From: Aestuariivita sp049276915 | Lineage (GTDB): Bacteria > Pseudomonadota > Alphaproteobacteria > Rhodobacterales > Rhodobacteraceae | NCBI RefSeq assembly: GCF_049276915.1 | Contig: NZ_JBASXK010000158.1 | Coordinates: 1-64,000, forward strand | Reading direction: 5' to 3' | DNA: 64,000 nt | In this document: in pieces, positions 1 through 9,583 of the stretch | Layout: each line of letters begins with the position of its first letter | How positions within the stretch are numbered: the stretch's first letter is position 1 | Program-made: the position numbers and the translations under genes | Notes under the pieces: model-generated | Told to the model about the DNA's origin: nothing | Seen by the model: the letters and a program-made list of their open reading frames with translations, nothing else | Databases searched by the model: none

Positions 1-2
1 CA

Positions 3-36
3 ACCTCCCCGCCGGTATTTGTAAGCAAGAAGAAGC
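3..36. repeat. Dispersed intergenic repeat, copy 1 (partial)
   Basis: CTCCCCGCCGGTATTT followed by a purine-rich AAGAAGAAGC tail. It nearly matches the reverse complement of 4366-4399 and resembles 4313-4351 and 11528-11564. It lies just past the stop of the PBP1A gene. The part that would carry the palindrome seen in other copies lies outside the window or is absent. Confidence 0.6.
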
Positions 37-44
37 AGGGGGGG

Positions 45-2237
45 TCACCGATCCGTCCTTGGTGCCGGGCCCGGGCTGCCGCCGCCGCCCAGAATATCGT
101 GCAAAATCCGGTTCAGGACACTTTCCACGGTTTGTTGCGTCGCAGATGTCCCACGGGATGTTGGTGCGCCGCGCGGGGCTTGCATGGGTAGCGGGTTTAC
201 CGGCAACCCCTCGTGCACCCGCACCATGGTCTCGCGCCAGATCTCGGCGGGCAAACCGCCACCGGTTACACCGGTCAACGGAGTATTGTCGTCATAGCCC
301 ATCCATACGCCTGCAACGTAATCGGCAGAAAAGCCGATGAACCAAGCATCCCGCGCCGCCTGCGTCGTGCCGGTCTTGCCCGCCACCTTGCGATCGGGCA
401 GAGCCGCGCGGCGACCTGAGCCTTCGCTGACCACTTTTTCCATCATCCAGATCAATTCACGCGCGGCACTTTCCTGGATGACGCGTTCGCCGATGCCACC
501 ATCTGAACCCATCAAGGGTTCCTCATCGCCCAGCAGGCGCAGTTCAATCATTCCATAGGGCTCTACGGACGACCCCCCGTTCAGGATGCCGGCATAGGCC
601 CCTGTCATCTCGGTCAATGTGCTTTCCGAGGCCCCCAGGGCCAGCGCCGGTCCAAGGGCCAGATCGCTTTCGATCCCGAACCCTTCGGCAACGGCACGCA
701 CGGTTTCGCGCCCCACCCCTTCGGAGATTTTCACCGCCGGGATATTCAGCGAGTCCTTGAGCGCATGGGTCAGAGTGACCTCGCCGAAGAATTCATTGCT
801 GTAGTTCCGCGGGCACCAGTCTCCGGAGCCCGGGATCGTGATGCAATAGGGCGCATCAATCACGGTGTCCAAAGGCGAATATCCCAGATCCAGCGCGGCT
901 CCATAGACAAAGGGTTTGAAGGACGATCCGGTCTGGCGCAGAGCCTGCGTGGCCCGGTTGAAGCCCCCCGGCACACGGGACTTGCGCCCGCCCACCATCG
1001 CGCGCACCGCGCCATCCGAACTCATGACCACAACAGCGGCCTGCGCCTTGGACCCTTCGCGCACCTTGTTTTCAAAGATGTCTTTCAGCGCCTCTTCGGC
1101 TGCCCGCTGCAACCGCTGATCCAACGTGGTGCGAATGATCACGTCTTCGGTGGTGTTGCGCGTGAAATACTCGGGGCCCGATGACATCACCCAATCTGCG
1201 AAGTAGCCCCCCGCGCGCGCCTCGGCCGCTTCGCTCAGTTGCGCGGGAGACGCCATCGCCAAGGCCCGATCCGTATCACTCAGAAACCCCTGCTCATTCA
1301 TCAGGCGCAGGATCGTCGCTGCACGGTTCTGCGAGCGTTCGAGATCATTGGTGGGTGCAAACCGCGTTGGAGCGACGAGCAATCCCGCCAGCATCGCGGC
1401 CTCGGCCGGGTTCACTTCAGCTGCAGATTTTCCAAAGTACCGCTGGCTGGCCGCTTCGAACCCACGCGCGCCGGCACCAAGGAAGGCGCGGTTCATATAG
1501 ATGGTGAGAATATCATCCTTGGAATACTTGGCCTCAAGCGCCAGCGCATAGATCGCTTCCTGCGCCTTGCGCACCAGCGAACCGCGGCGACATTCGGCCT
1601 CATACTCGGCCTCTGTCACACCGCCCGCCGGATCGTAGGGCTCTCCCAGACAAAGCAGTTTGGCCGTCTGCTGGGTAATCGTCGAGCCACCATGCCCCGA
1701 CAAAGGTCCGCGCCCTTCGCTGAGATTGATGCGCACGGCACTGGCCACACCACGCGGGCTGACCCCGAAATGGCGGTAAAAGCGGCGGTCCTCGGTGGCG
1801 ATGATCGCATTCTTGAGATGCGGTGAGACCGTATCCGTGGTGACGACACCGCCGAACTGCTCTCCGCGCCAGGCAAAGACTGCGCCATCCCGATCCAGCA
1901 ATGTCACCGATCCTCGTGCACGCGCATCCAGAAGCGCATCCAATTCGGGCAGTTTCGTGTACTCGACAGCCACGGCGACCGAGACGATCAGCGCGAAGGC
2001 TGCACCGGTGACCCAGGTGATCCGCCAGATCAGTCGCATGAACCATGACACGATCGCGCCGATGAAGCCGCGCAAACCCGGCTTGCGCGCGCGGGTCTTG
2101 CGACCGCCACCGCCGCCAGAGCGCTTGCGCGCCGGTTTCGCTTTTGGCTTTGCCCGTTTGGCCACTGGCTTTGATGCCCCACCGGGATATCGCCTGTCTG
2201 CAACCAAAGGCGGTTTGCGCCGCCGTGAATCACTCAT
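45..2237 (-). CDS. Penicillin-binding protein 1A-type transglycosylase/transpeptidase
   Basis: Bifunctional class A penicillin-binding protein that polymerises lipid II glycan strands and cross-links the peptides on the periplasmic face of the inner membrane. 730 residues: a very basic Lys/Arg/Gly-rich cytoplasmic tail (1-60), one membrane anchor (about 69-92), a GT51 glycosyltransferase domain with catalytic Glu149 in TEDRRFYRHFG and the GGSTITQQ motif near 184-190, then a transpeptidase domain with SxxK at Ser438-Lys441, SLN at 495-497 and KTGT at 620-623. All catalytic motifs are intact. The length fits PBP1A. The C-terminus is rich in Gly, Pro and Ser. It has no operon partner visible in the window and is divergent from glnK across a 250-base AT-rich gap. 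Confidence 0.96.
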   Translation of the reverse strand: MSDSRRRKPPLVADRRYPGGASKPVAKRAKPKAKPARKRSGGGGGRKTRARKPGLRGFIGAIVSWFMRLIWRITWVTGAAFALIVSVAVAVEYTKLPELDALLDARARGSVTLLDRDGAVFAWRGEQFGGVVTTDTVSPHLKNAIIATEDRRFYRHFGVSPRGVASAVRINLSEGRGPLSGHGGSTITQQTAKLLCLGEPYDPAGGVTEAEYEAECRRGSLVRKAQEAIYALALEAKYSKDDILTIYMNRAFLGAGARGFEAASQRYFGKSAAEVNPAEAAMLAGLLVAPTRFAPTNDLERSQNRAATILRLMNEQGFLSDTDRALAMASPAQLSEAAEARAGGYFADWVMSSGPEYFTRNTTEDVIIRTTLDQRLQRAAEEALKDIFENKVREGSKAQAAVVVMSSDGAVRAMVGGRKSRVPGGFNRATQALRQTGSSFKPFVYGAALDLGYSPLDTVIDAPYCITIPGSGDWCPRNYSNEFFGEVTLTHALKDSLNIPAVKISEGVGRETVRAVAEGFGIESDLALGPALALGASESTLTEMTGAYAGILNGGSSVEPYGMIELRLLGDEEPLMGSDGGIGERVIQESAARELIWMMEKVVSEGSGRRAALPDRKVAGKTGTTQAARDAWFIGFSADYVAGVWMGYDDNTPLTGVTGGGLPAEIWRETMVRVHEGLPVNPLPMQAPRGAPTSRGTSATQQTVESVLNRILHDILGGGGSPGPAPRTDR

Positions 2238-2360
2238 TCTGCGCCCTGCCCGGCTCTGTTTTTTGCCAACATAGCCTGCATGGATGGATTTGTTGAGTGG
2301 TCTTCACAGTAAATCAATCATACCCATTATGACCATTTTTTAATCAATTTTACTTTTTTG

Positions 2361-2375
2361 TGCAAAAATTATGCA
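2361..2375. promoter_or_regulatory. Candidate NtrC-like dyad upstream of glnK-amtB
   Basis: TGCA-N7-TGCA (TGCA at 2361-2364 and 2372-2375) lies in an AT-rich tract about 110 bases upstream of glnK. NtrC operators have TGCA half-sites but normally with a wider centre, so this is only suggestive. The rest of the 2238-2488 gap shows two small hairpins, one at 2393-2408 and one at 2457-2470 just before the glnK ribosome-binding site, and no further gene. Confidence 0.2.
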
Positions 2376-2488
2376 ACTTTCCCCAACTCACCCCCTCCGC
2401 GAAGGGGCAATCCGTTCCCTTGGGCCACCGTTCACGCTTTTCCTGCCTGTGTAAATGCAGGGGAGCCTGCCTACAGAAGGGGATGCGT

Positions 2489-2827
2489 GTGAAACTCATC
2501 ATAGCAACAATCAAGCCGTTCAAGCTGGAAGAGGTCCGCGAAGCGCTGACCGAGGCCGGCGTGCGCGGTATGATGGTGACCGAAATCAAGGGGTTCGGAT
2601 CTCAATCCGGCCACACCGAAATCTATCGCGGCGCGGAGTACGCGGTCAATTTCGTACCAAAAATCAAACTGGAAATCGTCGTAGCGGCTTCGATGGTCGA
2701 TCAGATCGTCGAAACGATCACGAGAACCGCTCATACCGGCAAGATTGGTGACGGCAAGATTTTCGTGCTCGACGTGCAGCAGGCCATTCGCGTGCGCACC
2801 GGCGAGACCAACGAAGACGCCCTTTGA
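2489..2827 (+). CDS. glnK: Nitrogen regulatory protein P-II
   Basis: PII signal protein that senses 2-oxoglutarate, ATP/ADP and uridylylation state, and blocks the AmtB channel when nitrogen is plentiful. From the GTG at 2489 the protein is 112 residues, the exact family length, starting MKLIIATIKPF. An ATG at 2483 would add two residues, but it directly abuts the GAAGGGG ribosome-binding site, which is better spaced for the GTG. The T-loop carries YRGAEY with the uridylylatable tyrosine (residue 51), and the C-terminal region has the GKIGDGKIFV signature. amtB follows 29 bases downstream, the usual glnK-amtB pairing, which supports GlnK rather than GlnB. Confidence 0.94.
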   Translation: MKLIIATIKPFKLEEVREALTEAGVRGMMVTEIKGFGSQSGHTEIYRGAEYAVNFVPKIKLEIVVAASMVDQIVETITRTAHTGKIGDGKIFVLDVQQAIRVRTGETNEDAL

Positions 2828-2856
2828 GCGGCGCAACGAATAGGGAAATCAGACGG

Positions 2857-4194
<1,338 letters not shown>

Positions 4195-4224
4195 TATCTC
4201 CTCCCATCAGCCTTAGACCAACTG

Positions 4225-4250
4225 CCCGGGCGTTCGCGCCCGGGTTTTTT
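4225..4250 (+). terminator. Rho-independent terminator of glnK-amtB
   Basis: Perfect 8-bp stem CCCGGGCG/CGCCCGGG (4225-4232 and 4237-4244) with a TTCG loop, followed by six T residues (4245-4250), 30 bases after the amtB stop. Confidence 0.92.
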
Positions 4251-4296
4251 GTTGTTCGGATGCGCCCCTTCGGGGGCAAGTGTTTCCGGCTGGTAT

Positions 4297-4399
4297 GAGG
4301 GGCCAGCCCCTCAAACTCCCCGCCGGTATTTCACGGCAAAAAGAAGCATGAGGTCACACCCCAATGCTTCTTCTTGCTGAAAATACCGGCCGCCGGAGG
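4297..4399. repeat. Dispersed repeat, copies 2 and 3 in inverted orientation
   Basis: Copy 2 starts with the palindrome GAGGGGC-CA-GCCCCTC (4297-4312) and continues through CTCCCCGCCGGTATTT to AAAAAGAAGCAT. Copy 3 (4366-4399) is the same element in the other direction (GCTTCTTCTTGC, AAATACCGG, GCCGGAGG). The two arms AAGAAGCAT (4341-4349) and ATGCTTCTT (4364-4372) can pair. The structure sits between the convergent amtB and aminotransferase genes, where a two-way stop would be useful. Confidence 0.7.
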
Positions 4400-4435
4400 C
4401 TCTTGCACTTGGCCACCATGACCGATGGTGGAGAG

Positions 4436-5620
4436 TCAGACGCCGACGTCGACAATCGCCCGGGCCAGAATCGGAATGGTTTTCGCATTCAGACCCGCGA
4501 TGTTCATCCGGCTGTCCCCGATCATGTAGATGCCATGTTGAGTGCGCAATTGCTCGACCAGTTCGGGGCTGGCTCCGAGACGCGAGAACATGCCCCGGTG
4601 TTGGGCCAGGAAGGCAAAGCGGTCCGAGCCAGTGAGGCGCTGAAGCTCATCGGCGAGGTCCTGGCGCAGGCTCAGCATGGACAGGCGCACATCCTCAAGT
4701 TCACGTGCCCAATCCGCGCGCAAGTCGGCATCATTCAGGATCATCGTGACCAGACGCGCCCCGTGATCAGGTGGGAAGGAAAAGTTCTGACGGTTGAGGA
4801 AGGCCAGCGTGTCCTGATTGAGAGCATGAGCACTGGTGTCCTGGGATATCGCCATCAGCAACCCCGTGCGTTCTCGGTAGATGCCAAAGTTTTTCGAACA
4901 GCTTGCCGCGATCAGGCATTCCGGCACACTCGAGGCGACAAGACGCGTCGCTTCGGCATCGGCTTCAAGACCGTCGCCAAAGCCCTGATAGGCGATATCG
5001 ACCATCGGGATGGCACCGGCTGCATTCAGCACGTCGATCACGGCTGCCCATTCCACGAGGTTGAGATTGGCACCGGTCGGATTGTGGCAGCATCCGTGCA
5101 GCAGGACGACATCGCCACGGCGGACGCCTTTCAGGTCTGCCAGCATACCTTCGAAATCTACGCCGCGTGTTTCCGCATCGAAATAGCGATAGCTGACGGT
5201 TTCGATGCCAAGATAGTTCAGGATCGAGAGGTGGTTCGGCCAGGTCGGATTGCTGACAAAAACACGTGCATCCGGGTTGGCCATCTGGATCAGTTCAAAA
5301 GCCTGCCGGACGGCCCCGGTGCCACCCGGCGTGGCGGCCGCGGCAACGTTATTGCGCGGCACTGCATCCGCGAGGATCAGCTGGATCATCGCATCCGAAA
5401 AGGCCGGATCGCCGGCCAGGCCCACGTAGGCCTTTGTTTGCTGTTCTTCCCAAAGACGGTGTTCGGCAGCCTTGATTGCGCGCATGACGGGCGTCACGCC
5501 TTCGGCATTCTTGTAGACACCGACGCCGAGGTCGATCTTTGTGTCGCGGGGGTCCTCCCGATACATCTGCATCAACATCAGGATCTTGTCGGCGGGCTGT
5601 GCTTTGAGTTTTTCAAACAT
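4436..5620 (-). CDS. Aromatic/aspartate aminotransferase, class I
   Basis: PLP-dependent transaminase of the AspC/TyrB group (fold type I), exchanging amino groups between aspartate or aromatic amino acids and 2-oxo acids in the cytoplasm. 394 residues from the ATG at 5620, matching the ~396-residue family. Key features are KIDLGVGVYKN near the N-terminus, the CCHNPTGANL segment, the PLP-lysine motif SCSKNFGIYRER and, near the C-terminus, SRMNIAGLN with the carboxylate-binding arginine. Its start overlaps the stop of the upstream sulfurtransferase gene as TGATG with GGAGAG just upstream, so the two are translationally coupled. Aspartate versus aromatic preference cannot be decided by eye. Pairing with a mercaptopyruvate sulfurtransferase suggests cysteine transamination to 3-mercaptopyruvate as a possible physiological reaction. 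Confidence 0.93.
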   Translation of the reverse strand: MFEKLKAQPADKILMLMQMYREDPRDTKIDLGVGVYKNAEGVTPVMRAIKAAEHRLWEEQQTKAYVGLAGDPAFSDAMIQLILADAVPRNNVAAAATPGGTGAVRQAFELIQMANPDARVFVSNPTWPNHLSILNYLGIETVSYRYFDAETRGVDFEGMLADLKGVRRGDVVLLHGCCHNPTGANLNLVEWAAVIDVLNAAGAIPMVDIAYQGFGDGLEADAEATRLVASSVPECLIAASCSKNFGIYRERTGLLMAISQDTSAHALNQDTLAFLNRQNFSFPPDHGARLVTMILNDADLRADWARELEDVRLSMLSLRQDLADELQRLTGSDRFAFLAQHRGMFSRLGASPELVEQLRTQHGIYMIGDSRMNIAGLNAKTIPILARAIVDVGV

Positions 5621-6477
5621 CAGTTCTCTCCGGTTGCGACGGGCAAAGTGGGAAAGGCACCCCATTCTGACCAGGATCCGTCATAGACGGACCAATCTGT
5701 TTTCCCCAGCCGCTCCATGGCAAGCGCCAGGATTGCGGCGGTCACGCCCGAGCCGCAGGTGGTGATTGCAGGCTTGGCCAGATCGATGCCCGCAGCTTCA
5801 AAGGCAGCGCGCAATTCCGGTACATCCTTCATCGTTCCCTTCTCGGTCAGCAGGGTTTGAAACGGCAGGTTGCGCGAGCCCGGGATGTGGCCAGAGCGCA
5901 AACCTGCGCGCGGTTCGGGATCGGTTCCTGCAAAGCGCCCGGCAGAGCGTGCGTCAATGATCTCATGATCCCCAAGCTTGGAGGCAGACGAGACCTGCGT
6001 GACATCGCGCACAAGCTGGTTTTGCACACGCACCGTCATGTGACGATCACGCACGATCGGCGGCAGATCTTCGATCGGGCGTCCTTCGGCCTGCCATTTG
6101 GGAAATCCGCCATCCAGAACGGCGACATTGTGCTGACCCATCAGCCGAAACAGCCACCACACGCGCGCGGCGGAATTCAGGCCGGCCCCATCATAGACAA
6201 CCACCTGATGTCCATCGCCGATGCCCATGGCACGCATGCGGCTCATGAACTTTTCCGGCGGAGGTGCCATATGAGGCAGTTCCGAGCGATTGTCGGACAC
6301 ATCATCAATGTCAAAGAACCGCGCGCCGGGAATATGCGCGGCGTCATATTCGGCTTTCGGGTCGCGTTGAACGGTGGGCAAATACCACGATCCGTCCAGA
6401 ATGCGCAGATCAGGGTCTTTGAGGTGAGCTGCCAGCCATTCAGTGGAGACCAGCGTTTTCGGATCGTCAGCAGACAT
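5620..6477 (-). CDS. sseA: 3-mercaptopyruvate sulfurtransferase
   Basis: Two-domain rhodanese-fold enzyme that moves sulfur from 3-mercaptopyruvate to an acceptor such as thioredoxin or cyanide. 285 residues, the normal family length. The first (inactive) rhodanese domain spans about 1-130; the second carries the active-site loop CGSGVTA with catalytic Cys241. The GSGVT loop is the mercaptopyruvate type; thiosulfate sulfurtransferases carry CRKGVT. Interdomain features AAHIPGARFFDIDDVSD and RSGHIPGSRNLPF are typical. It forms a two-gene operon with the downstream aminotransferase. Confidence 0.93.
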   Translation of the reverse strand: MSADDPKTLVSTEWLAAHLKDPDLRILDGSWYLPTVQRDPKAEYDAAHIPGARFFDIDDVSDNRSELPHMAPPPEKFMSRMRAMGIGDGHQVVVYDGAGLNSAARVWWLFRLMGQHNVAVLDGGFPKWQAEGRPIEDLPPIVRDRHMTVRVQNQLVRDVTQVSSASKLGDHEIIDARSAGRFAGTDPEPRAGLRSGHIPGSRNLPFQTLLTEKGTMKDVPELRAAFEAAGIDLAKPAITTCGSGVTAAILALAMERLGKTDWSVYDGSWSEWGAFPTLPVATGEN

Positions 6478-6590
6478 GAGCCATCCCTTTCGGCAACGGT
6501 TTGGTGCTTAGCGCCTCTGGGGCAGGGCTGGCAACCCGGAGCAGCAAACCCAAGCGTCGAAAAAGTGTCTCAGGAAGCCAAAATCCTGTT

Positions 6591-7067
6591 TTAGCGGTTC
6601 TCTTTGAGCAAACGCTGCTTTTGGCGTGACCAGTCGCGCTTGGCTTCGGTCTCCCGCTTGTCGGCGTTCTTTTTGCCCTTGGCGATGCCCAGTTTGATTT
6701 TTGCCATGCCCCTATGATTGAAATACATCACGATGGGCACCAGCGTCATCCCCTTGCGTTGCGTGGCGTTCCACAGATCCGCCATCTCCTTGCGGCTGAC
6801 CAAGAGCTTGCGGCGGCGACGTTCTTCATGGCGAAACGCCTTGGCCTGAGCATAGGGGGCGATATAGCTGTTCACCAACCAAAGCTCACCCTCTTCCACG
6901 GTGGCATAGCTTTCAGCGATGTTACCACCATTTGAGCGCAGCGATTTCACCTCGGAGCCTTCCAGGATGATCCCGCATTCGATGTCCCGATCGATTGCAT
7001 AGTCAAACCGCGCACGGCGGTTTTCGGCGATAACCTTGTAATTGGGATCTGATTTCTTCTGTACCAT
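6591..7067 (-). CDS. smpB: SsrA-binding protein
   Basis: tmRNA partner that binds the tRNA-like domain of SsrA and delivers it to stalled ribosomes (trans-translation). 158 residues, the family length, with family motifs IAENRRARFDYAI, GIILEGSEVKSLRSN and YFNHRGMAKIKLGIAKGKK. The basic C-terminal tail (KRDWSRQKQRLLKENR), which fills the empty mRNA channel, is present. It stands alone; the 180-base gap before the DUF1523 gene contains a hairpin GACGCGC/GCGCGTC (7203-7226) without a T-run. No ssrA gene is in the window. Confidence 0.97.
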   Translation of the reverse strand: MVQKKSDPNYKVIAENRRARFDYAIDRDIECGIILEGSEVKSLRSNGGNIAESYATVEEGELWLVNSYIAPYAQAKAFRHEERRRRKLLVSRKEMADLWNATQRKGMTLVPIVMYFNHRGMAKIKLGIAKGKKNADKRETEAKRDWSRQKQRLLKENR

Positions 7068-7246
7068 GACGCGCAGATGTAGGCCGAGATGGCACCTCCC
7101 ACAAGACGCATCCTTCCTGCACGCTCAGAGAGAGGACAGCTTGGATGAGGGAAGGAAACTCAAACCTCCCGCGAAACCTGACACCCTCTTGGTACCTAAG
7201 ATGACGCGCGCAATCAAAAGCGCGTCTTGCCCGCGAAAGCCTGATC

Positions 7247-7891
7247 TCAGCGCGAACGCCAGCTGTTCAGCCAGCGGCGCAGGCGGCCGCCTTTCTCATG
7301 CATGGCGTCGCCTGCTGCGTCGAAACTGTCGCCGATGTCCTCAAGCACCGGATCGATTCGGGCCTGACGGAACCTGCGCCAGCGTACCCAGACCGCATAT
7401 ACAAAAGCGACAAACACCGTCAGGAAGATAATGTTGAACCAGTTGATCGGGCGGTAATCGGGACCGTCCACGGGTTTGAGCGCCACGGCATTGGGAAAGG
7501 ACGAAAAGAATTCATTGCGCCAACCATAATGGCGCACGACCACCCATTCGGGATTATCCTTGGTCGAGACCAGATCAGCCGCTTCTGTGTAAAGATTGGC
7601 GGTATCGAACTTGAAGTAAGGCGGCCAGCGCCAGCCGGTGTCTTCGTTACGATAGACCCGCACACGTCCGTTTTCATTGATCGCCTGAATGAACTGCACA
7701 TCCCGGTTGATCAGCGCGGCAGCCTGATCATCCGGTGTCGCCCAGAAGATGCGTGTCCAGTCGTTGAGTTCCTGACGCTCTTCATAGGTATTCACGATGC
7801 GCACGACATCATTCTGGGGCAGCGTATAATGCAGAAACGCCGCGATTGACCCCCAGAAAAGGGCAATGATTGTCCATTTCAAGTAACGCAT
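7247..7891 (-). CDS. DUF1523 family membrane protein
   Basis: Function unknown. 214 residues with an N-terminal membrane helix (about 5-23), a periplasmic region of about 120 residues rich in Trp, Asn and Asp (WTRIFWATPDD, RVYRNEDTGWRWPPYFKFDT), a second helix near 150-168 and a basic cytoplasmic tail. The arrangement and the phrases around IVNTYEERQ and RNEDTGWRWPPYFKFD fit DUF1523, a family I know mainly from Rhodobacterales. It starts ten bases after the 88-residue gene, with TAAGGACGGGCCG before the ATG, and is the last gene of the seven-gene operon that begins at 13953. Its job may relate to the membrane side of that system. Confidence 0.8.
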   Translation of the reverse strand: MRYLKWTIIALFWGSIAAFLHYTLPQNDVVRIVNTYEERQELNDWTRIFWATPDDQAAALINRDVQFIQAINENGRVRVYRNEDTGWRWPPYFKFDTANLYTEAADLVSTKDNPEWVVVRHYGWRNEFFSSFPNAVALKPVDGPDYRPINWFNIIFLTVFVAFVYAVWVRWRRFRQARIDPVLEDIGDSFDAAGDAMHEKGGRLRRWLNSWRSR

Positions 7892-7901
7892 CGGCCCGTC
7901 C

Positions 7902-8168
7902 TTACATAAAGTTCGTCACATAGATCAGCAGGGCAATCACAACCAGGGGCACGACATAGACCCCAAGGATCAGCTTGCGGCGAATCGAGCCGTCATACTC
8001 CTCAAGACCTTCGCGAATGAAAGTCTCCTTGTCGCCGCCAATACCTTCCTGATGCCAGCGCTCTTCCAGTTTCGTGCGTCGCACCGAGCGGGAATAGAAT
8101 GACAGGCAGACATAGACGATCGTCAACGCCACAAAGAGAGTTACCATAAGCCTTGCCGCGCCAAGCAT
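7902..8168 (-). CDS. Small membrane protein, two helices, unknown function
   Basis: 88 residues. Hydrophobic segments at about 5-25 (LMVTLFVALTIVYVCLSFY) and 66-86 (LILGVYVVPLVVIALLIYV) flank a charged cytoplasmic or periplasmic loop of about 40 residues with KLEERWHQEG and FIREGLEEYDGSIRRK. I recognise no family. It begins one base after the stop of the 454-residue gene and has an excellent AAGGAGG site, so it clearly belongs to the AAA+ operon. It may anchor the soluble proteins of that operon. Confidence 0.75.
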   Translation of the reverse strand: MLGAARLMVTLFVALTIVYVCLSFYSRSVRRTKLEERWHQEGIGGDKETFIREGLEEYDGSIRRKLILGVYVVPLVVIALLIYVTNFM

Positions 8169-8169
8169 C

Positions 8170-9534
8170 CTACCGCCTCCTTATCGCACCCCAGGGGCCA
8201 ACACGCGCCACCAGATCCGCATTCGCCGCCCGCCGCGGCAGTGGCGGCGGGGTTGCATCATCCATATCGGGCTCACGCCCGAACAATGCCGCGCGCGCTC
8301 CCGCCCTATCCACCTGATACTCGCGCAGCAGGAAATCAACCACATAGTCCTGTTTCGTTTCCGGCCATGTCGCATAACGGCCATAGAACAACCGTTTGTG
8401 ACAAATGAATGTCTGGCGAAAATCGCGCGGTGTCAGCTCGCTCAGCAACATGTTGACCAGATCGGCCACCGGCGTGGCAGCCGCCCTGAGAGTATAGAAA
8501 TACGCCGGATGTTCCGACGAGATCCGCGGCCATTTCCCCTTGGTTTCAGCCCAGCGCACAAGATCACCAAGCGCATCGAACTCGGGCGGTAAACGCCCTG
8601 CCATCTGGCGTGCCAAACGACGCATATCGGCGCGCGTGGTGGCACTGAGATCCAAGCCGGCATCCGCCGCTGCCGAGATCAGCACGAAATCGATCTTCTG
8701 GCGCAGGATCGCCGCAGCATCCACACCGCGCGCCGTGACAATCGGTTCAACCAATCCGTTCAGATCAAGGAACTTGGCGATGTGATTGCGATCGCCAAGA
8801 TCAAACACATGTTCCAGCGGGACCGTGCCCAGATCCTGCTTCGGGCCAACCGAGATAACTGCCGGATGCTCAAGCCCGCGAAAAACATAAAGGCCCCCGA
8901 ACAGCGCCGTCCAGACATTCACCTGCTCGAAACTCATGTGTTTCAGACGCACGGGATTGCGCGCGATATCCCCGGTTTTCTTTGCCAGCGTGATCATTTC
9001 GGCGATCAGAACATCATCGAACCAGGCGTCGTCCTCGGTCTTGAATCGATCAACCAACCCCGCCAGCTTGTCTGCAGTCGACAAGGTTCCACCGGCGGTA
9101 TCCGCCTCGATCTCGATCTTTCGGATGTCGAAAAGCTGCTCGGGCGTGGCGACCTCATAGACAGAATTCACCAGTTCCCCGGCCACCGCATCGCGCGCCG
9201 TGAGCGCAAAAAGCTGCGGTTCGTTCTCTTCGATGAACCGGCGGATGATATCGCGGGAATTGGAGAATTTCGCGTTCAGCAGCGGGGCTGTTTTCTGTTC
9301 TGTCGTCAGCAGAATGAACTGCCGGTTCACGCCGGCATGGTTCAGATAGAGATGATCGCCCAACTCATCGCCGACCTCGGGAGAATAGCCCGAGATATCG
9401 ATATGAAAATCGGTCAGTTCAGTCTGTTTCCCGGTCAGATGCTTGAGCGCGCGGTTATAGCGTTCGACCAGGACGGGCGATGCGACCTCGATCAGATTGC
9501 CGAACATGAGGCCGGCTTCAATGAGGCGTTTCAT
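8170..9534 (-). CDS. Unrecognised 454-residue protein of the AAA+ operon
   Basis: Soluble-looking protein with no signal peptide or membrane helix. From memory it may correspond to a Rhodobacterales family catalogued as DUF6638, but I cannot verify that. The sequence begins MKRLIEAGLMFGNL and has a mixed alpha/beta composition with many charged helices and a Pro/Arg-rich C-terminus (PPPLPRRAAN). It contains several Trp- and Tyr-rich stretches (WTALFGGLYVFRG, KRLFYGRYATWPE) but no catalytic motif I can name. I chose the ATG at 9534 because upstream residues in this frame are low-complexity Arg-rich and no other start codon has a better ribosome-binding site. It sits 49 bases after the AAA+ gene. 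Possible adaptor or substrate of the ATPase. Confidence 0.8.
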   Translation of the reverse strand: MKRLIEAGLMFGNLIEVASPVLVERYNRALKHLTGKQTELTDFHIDISGYSPEVGDELGDHLYLNHAGVNRQFILLTTEQKTAPLLNAKFSNSRDIIRRFIEENEPQLFALTARDAVAGELVNSVYEVATPEQLFDIRKIEIEADTAGGTLSTADKLAGLVDRFKTEDDAWFDDVLIAEMITLAKKTGDIARNPVRLKHMSFEQVNVWTALFGGLYVFRGLEHPAVISVGPKQDLGTVPLEHVFDLGDRNHIAKFLDLNGLVEPIVTARGVDAAAILRQKIDFVLISAAADAGLDLSATTRADMRRLARQMAGRLPPEFDALGDLVRWAETKGKWPRISSEHPAYFYTLRAAATPVADLVNMLLSELTPRDFRQTFICHKRLFYGRYATWPETKQDYVVDFLLREYQVDRAGARAALFGREPDMDDATPPPLPRRAANADLVARVGPWGAIRRR

Positions 9535-9583
9535 GACGTCAAACCCTGCTCGGCCAGGGACAGGGCCGTGCTCACGCCGCCCA

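Noticed and set aside
4364..5686. 440-codon plus-strand frame opposite the aminotransferase
   Set aside because: Mirror of a well-conserved gene on the other strand; no recognisable protein features.
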